Made by a program: the position numbers and the translations under genes
Shown here: piece after piece, positions 61,177 to 64,000 of the stretch
How positions within the stretch are numbered: the stretch's first letter is position 1
Layout: each line of letters begins with the position of its first letter
Origin: Crocinitomicaceae bacterium
GTDB taxonomy: Bacteria; Bacteroidota; Bacteroidia; Flavobacteriales_D; Crocinitomicaceae
Assembly: GCA_028689775.1 (NCBI GenBank)
Contig: JAQVCM010000009.1
Span: forward strand, 62,001-126,000
Direction of reading: 5' to 3'
DNA: 64,000 nt
Notes under the pieces: generated by a model
The model's input: only the letters and a program-made list of their open reading frames with translations
The model's database searches: none
What the model was told of the DNA's origin: nothing

Positions 61177-62316
61177 TTACATATCCTTCCCAGCCAAAAA
61201 CTCAAAAATTTCTAAATCTCCCTTCGTAAATTCAACATTTCTTCTTCCCATCATCGCTTTGGCAACTTCAATGGCTTTATCCAATCGAAAAGGAACTGTA
61301 CTTTCTCCTTCGCTCCAGGAAAATGAATCTATTTTCTTCTCTGGAAAACCTGCACCAAAAACATTGGCAGAAACTCCAACTACGGTTGCCGTGTTGAACA
61401 TCGTGTTAATTCCTGATTTGCTGTGATCGCCCATCATCAAGCCCATGAATTGAACGTCGGTTTGTTCTGTATTTTTGGTTTCGTACGAATACGTGCTCAC
61501 GGAGCTGTAATTGTTTTTCAAGTTAGAACAATTGGTATCAGCACCTAGATTACACCATTCTCCGATGACAGAATTTCCTAAAAATCCATCGTGACCTTTG
61601 TTGGAATAGGATTGAAAAACAACATTGTTTACTTCTCCACCTACTTTGCAATGCGGTCCTAAAGTGGTTGGTCCATATACTTTGGTTCCGAGTTTCAGAC
61701 CTGCAGATTCGCACAAAGCCAAAGGTCCGCGGACGATTGAACCTTCCATAATTTCGGCATTTTTACCGATGTAGATTGGTCCCTCGTTGGTATTTAAGAT
61801 ACTTGCTTCGCACTTCGCTCCTTCTTCCAAGAAAATCAAATTAGAATCTCCAATTACGGTATTGGTTTTCGACAAAGGCTGAGAAGTTCTTCCTTGGGTG
61901 ATTAAATCATAATCTGCTTTTAGAACTGCTCCGTTTTTCTGAAAGATATCCCAGCGGTTTTCTAAAATGATTAAATCAGATTTAAAAGCAATGTTCGTTT
62001 GAATCACGCTTCCCTTTCTAGCAACCCATTGATTATCAAAACTTAATTCTTCGCCGACATTTAACATTTGAACCGCATCAATCAATGCTTGTGTTGGAAT
62101 TACAGCTGCATTGACGATCAAATCCACATCTACACTCGATGGAAACTTGGTCGCTAAATACGATTCAGTTTGAAAGAAAACATGGGCACTTGGAATAAAC
62201 ATTTTCCAACGTTCGTCGTTGGTTAAAATACCCATGCGCAAATTTCCGACTGGTCGCGTTAAGGTCAAGGGTGCACAACGCAAGTTCAATTGGTTGTCGT
62301 GAAGAATGATTTTCAT
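61177..62316 (-). CDS. GlmU-like left-handed beta-helix protein
   Basis: A 379-residue cytoplasmic protein. The C-terminal half (about 170-345) is a left-handed beta-helix of hexapeptide repeats (IYIGKNAEIMEGSIVRGP, VYGPTTLGPHCKVGG, NSVIGEWCNLGADT) as in GlmU and other acyltransferases. The N-terminal half (LRCAPLTLTRPVGNLRMGIL) is nucleotidyltransferase-like, but I see no canonical G-x-G-T-x-M loop. Bacteroidota members are usually called GlmU family or putative sugar nucleotidyltransferase; the reaction is unproven. It follows the symporter by 49 bases in the same direction. Confidence 0.85.
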   Translation of the reverse strand: MKIILHDNQLNLRCAPLTLTRPVGNLRMGILTNDERWKMFIPSAHVFFQTESYLATKFPSSVDVDLIVNAAVIPTQALIDAVQMLNVGEELSFDNQWVARKGSVIQTNIAFKSDLIILENRWDIFQKNGAVLKADYDLITQGRTSQPLSKTNTVIGDSNLIFLEEGAKCEASILNTNEGPIYIGKNAEIMEGSIVRGPLALCESAGLKLGTKVYGPTTLGPHCKVGGEVNNVVFQSYSNKGHDGFLGNSVIGEWCNLGADTNCSNLKNNYSSVSTYSYETKNTEQTDVQFMGLMMGDHSKSGINTMFNTATVVGVSANVFGAGFPEKKIDSFSWSEGESTVPFRLDKAIEVAKAMMGRRNVEFTKGDLEIFEFLAGKDM

Positions 62317-62365
62317 CTGGAAATAATTTTAAATTGAGATTTAATTTTAGTCTAAGAATGTTGTT

Positions 62366-63874
62366 TTATGCTACTTGTTTACTGATTTCAGCTGGTTTGG
62401 AAATCAACCACAAACCAAAATAAGTCAATAAACCATTTAGAATTAAGATTTCATAACCAAATACATATCCGTTGAACCAAGCCACTGAATTTTTGGCAAT
62501 AAATAAACAAAATAAGGGAACAGCGATGCAAATAAAAGGAACAATTACTTCTTTCAATTTTCGCTTACTGAAAATTCCAAAGGCAAATAAACCCAATAAA
62601 GGTCCGTACGTATATCCAGCAATCATCAGAATTAAATCAATTAAATGCACTTCTGGATGATTGTCAACGTACCATTTTGTTCCGAGAATAATCACTAAAA
62701 ACAAAACCGAGAATCCAATGTGAACATACAATTTCAGCCTTTGTTTATTTCCTTCTTCCCGCTTGTTGAAATTCAAGAAATCGATGCAAAATCCGGTGGT
62801 CAAGGCAGCCAAAGCACTATCGGCAGAAGCATACGAAGAAGCTGTGATTCCTAATAGAAAAAAGATTCCAGCTATCATTCCAAAGTCATTCAATGCAAGG
62901 GTTGGGAAAACGTGATCGGTCACGATATTTCCATCAATCATTGGCAAAGCAGCGCCTGTTTCGTTGGCAAAAACATATAAAGCTCCTCCTAATAAAAGAA
63001 ACAAAAAGTTGGTAACGATTAAAACTGCCGTGAAAGAATACATGTTTTTTTGAGCTTCACCAAGTGATTTACAACTCAAGTTCTTCTGCATCATGTCTTG
63101 ATCCAAGCCTGTCATCGCGATCGCAATAAACATTCCACCAAAAAACTGTTTCGGGAAAAACATCCGACTATTTGGATCATCAAAAAACAGTATTTTACTC
63201 ATTGAAAATCCTTTGGTGGTTTCAGAAGCTGTAATTTTATCATACAATTGAATAAAATCTACATCCAAGGCTTTCGCAATGACAATGGTGCAAATGATCA
63301 CTGAGGTGATTAGAAAAAAAGTCTGAAAGGTATCGGTGTACACAATGGTTTTAATTCCTCCTTTAAAAGTATACATCCAAATCAATGCAATCGTAATGAC
63401 GGCAGTCAGCCAATAGGGAACGCCCATTGCTTTAAAAAGAAATAAATGCAGCACCATCGTCGCTAAATACAAGCGCGTTGCCGAACCCAGCGTTCTTGAA
63501 AGTAAGAAAAAACTTGCTCCTGTTTTGTAACTCACTTGTCCGAATCGAGTTTCAAGGTATTCATAAATGGAGGTCACTTGCAATTTATAATAAAGTGGCA
63601 TCAAGAGTTGAGCGATTACCGCATAGCCTAAAATGTAACCCAAAACTACTTGGTAATATCCCATTCCGTCGTTGATCACTGTTCCGGGAACAGAAATAAA
63701 GGTAACTCCTGATAAAGAAGCACCGATCATTCCAAAAGCTACCAAGTACCACTTACTTTGCTTATTACCTGTAAAAAAAGTTTCAGAAGTTGCATTTTTG
63801 GAGGTGTAATACGCAATTAGCATTAAGATTGCAAAATAGGCGATTAAGATGCTTGAAACTAGTATTGGAGTCAT
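62366..63874 (-). CDS. Sodium:solute symporter (SSS family)
   Basis: A 502-residue inner-membrane transporter with about 13 hydrophobic segments. SSS-family features: the early FGMIGASLSGVTFISVPGTV, LEVETRF-like YEYLETRFGQVSYKTGA, and the sodium-site helix near MTGLDQDMMQKNL and GITASSYASADSALAALTTG. The substrate is not determined; relatives carry sugars, sialic acid, proline or others. It precedes the GlmU-like gene and could be cotranscribed. Confidence 0.92.
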   Translation of the reverse strand: MTPILVSSILIAYFAILMLIAYYTSKNATSETFFTGNKQSKWYLVAFGMIGASLSGVTFISVPGTVINDGMGYYQVVLGYILGYAVIAQLLMPLYYKLQVTSIYEYLETRFGQVSYKTGASFFLLSRTLGSATRLYLATMVLHLFLFKAMGVPYWLTAVITIALIWMYTFKGGIKTIVYTDTFQTFFLITSVIICTIVIAKALDVDFIQLYDKITASETTKGFSMSKILFFDDPNSRMFFPKQFFGGMFIAIAMTGLDQDMMQKNLSCKSLGEAQKNMYSFTAVLIVTNFLFLLLGGALYVFANETGAALPMIDGNIVTDHVFPTLALNDFGMIAGIFFLLGITASSYASADSALAALTTGFCIDFLNFNKREEGNKQRLKLYVHIGFSVLFLVIILGTKWYVDNHPEVHLIDLILMIAGYTYGPLLGLFAFGIFSKRKLKEVIVPFICIAVPLFCLFIAKNSVAWFNGYVFGYEILILNGLLTYFGLWLISKPAEISKQVA

Positions 63875-63893
63875 TTAATTACAATTAAAAACA

Positions 63894-63901
63894 CGAATAT
63901 A
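63894..63901 (-). promoter_or_regulatory. Near-consensus -7 box for the symporter gene
   Basis: TATATTCG on the minus strand (one base off TAnnTTTG), 19 bases upstream of the ATG at 63874. The remaining 63902-64000 holds a TAATTTCG on the plus strand near 63969 that may serve a gene beyond the window. Confidence 0.4.
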
Positions 63902-64000
63902 GTTAATTGAAATCAAAACATTTCACATTTTTTTTCATCACAATCGCTTGAGCAACAAAATAATTATTAATTTCGACGCATAAATGCTGGTATAAAAAAG

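Overview
The window is AT-rich bacterial chromosome from the Bacteroidota, most probably the Flavobacteriales and perhaps a Crocinitomicaceae/Fluviicola-like lineage (the family is inference). Evidence for the phylum: promoters of the TAnnTTTG type; secreted proteins with type IX secretion C-terminal sorting domains (19482-20636, 21381-24941); a short primary sigma factor without region 1.1; DUF4296, DUF4301 and DUF2795 proteins; paired POT-family peptide transporters; and an acyltransferase pair resembling glycine-lipid synthesis genes. Gene density is high, most genes are housekeeping, and I saw no tRNA, rRNA, CRISPR or prophage.

Layout. 1-6.7 kb: edge-truncated secreted protein, 3-hydroxybutyryl-CoA dehydrogenase, GH25 lysozyme, a membrane histidine-kinase-like protein with a decayed ATPase domain, and a PD40/OmpA envelope protein. 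6.7-18 kb: ribD-EamA-recX, polyprenol-phosphate mannosyltransferase, pyrC-DUF4296, ruvC, flippase-like protein and glycosyltransferase, DUF2795, cobalamin adenosyltransferase, methyltransferase, DUF4301. 18-25.5 kb: WG-repeat protein, a strongly structured candidate ncRNA with its own promoter, a T9SS esterase, miaE, a giant T9SS/PKD protein, a Spy-like protein. 25.6-40 kb: two FKBP isomerases, efp, hydrolase, rluF, rlmL, TRIC channel, patatin, VOC protein, lipoprotein, priA and rpoD meeting tail to tail.

40-46 kb holds accessory remnants (an HTH-regulator tail, an orphan RHS tip with a small membrane protein behind it) and then two POT transporters. 46-54 kb: TatD hydrolase, tcdA, panB, a receiver-cyclase-HD fusion facing a LuxR-type regulator, the acyltransferase pair, and a SPASM radical SAM protein. 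54-59 kb: a palindrome-rich repeat, then a split transketolase whose two subunit genes are separated by a secreted VWA gene, then a class III aminotransferase. 59.2-61.1 kb is a second accessory patch: an antitoxin with a RelE-like toxin broken by one stop codon, a small membrane protein, and a Fic protein with a BRO-like N-terminus. A GlmU-like protein and a sodium:solute symporter close the window.

The items most worth attention are the candidate ncRNA at 19.2 kb, the cyclase-HD fusion with a mutated receiver, the half-dead toxin-antitoxin pair, the decayed histidine kinase, the orphan RHS tip, and 11-bp-phased TTAA arrays. Promoters whose -7 box lies 4 nt before the ATG suggest leaderless mRNAs. 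No single clearly new multi-gene system stands out.
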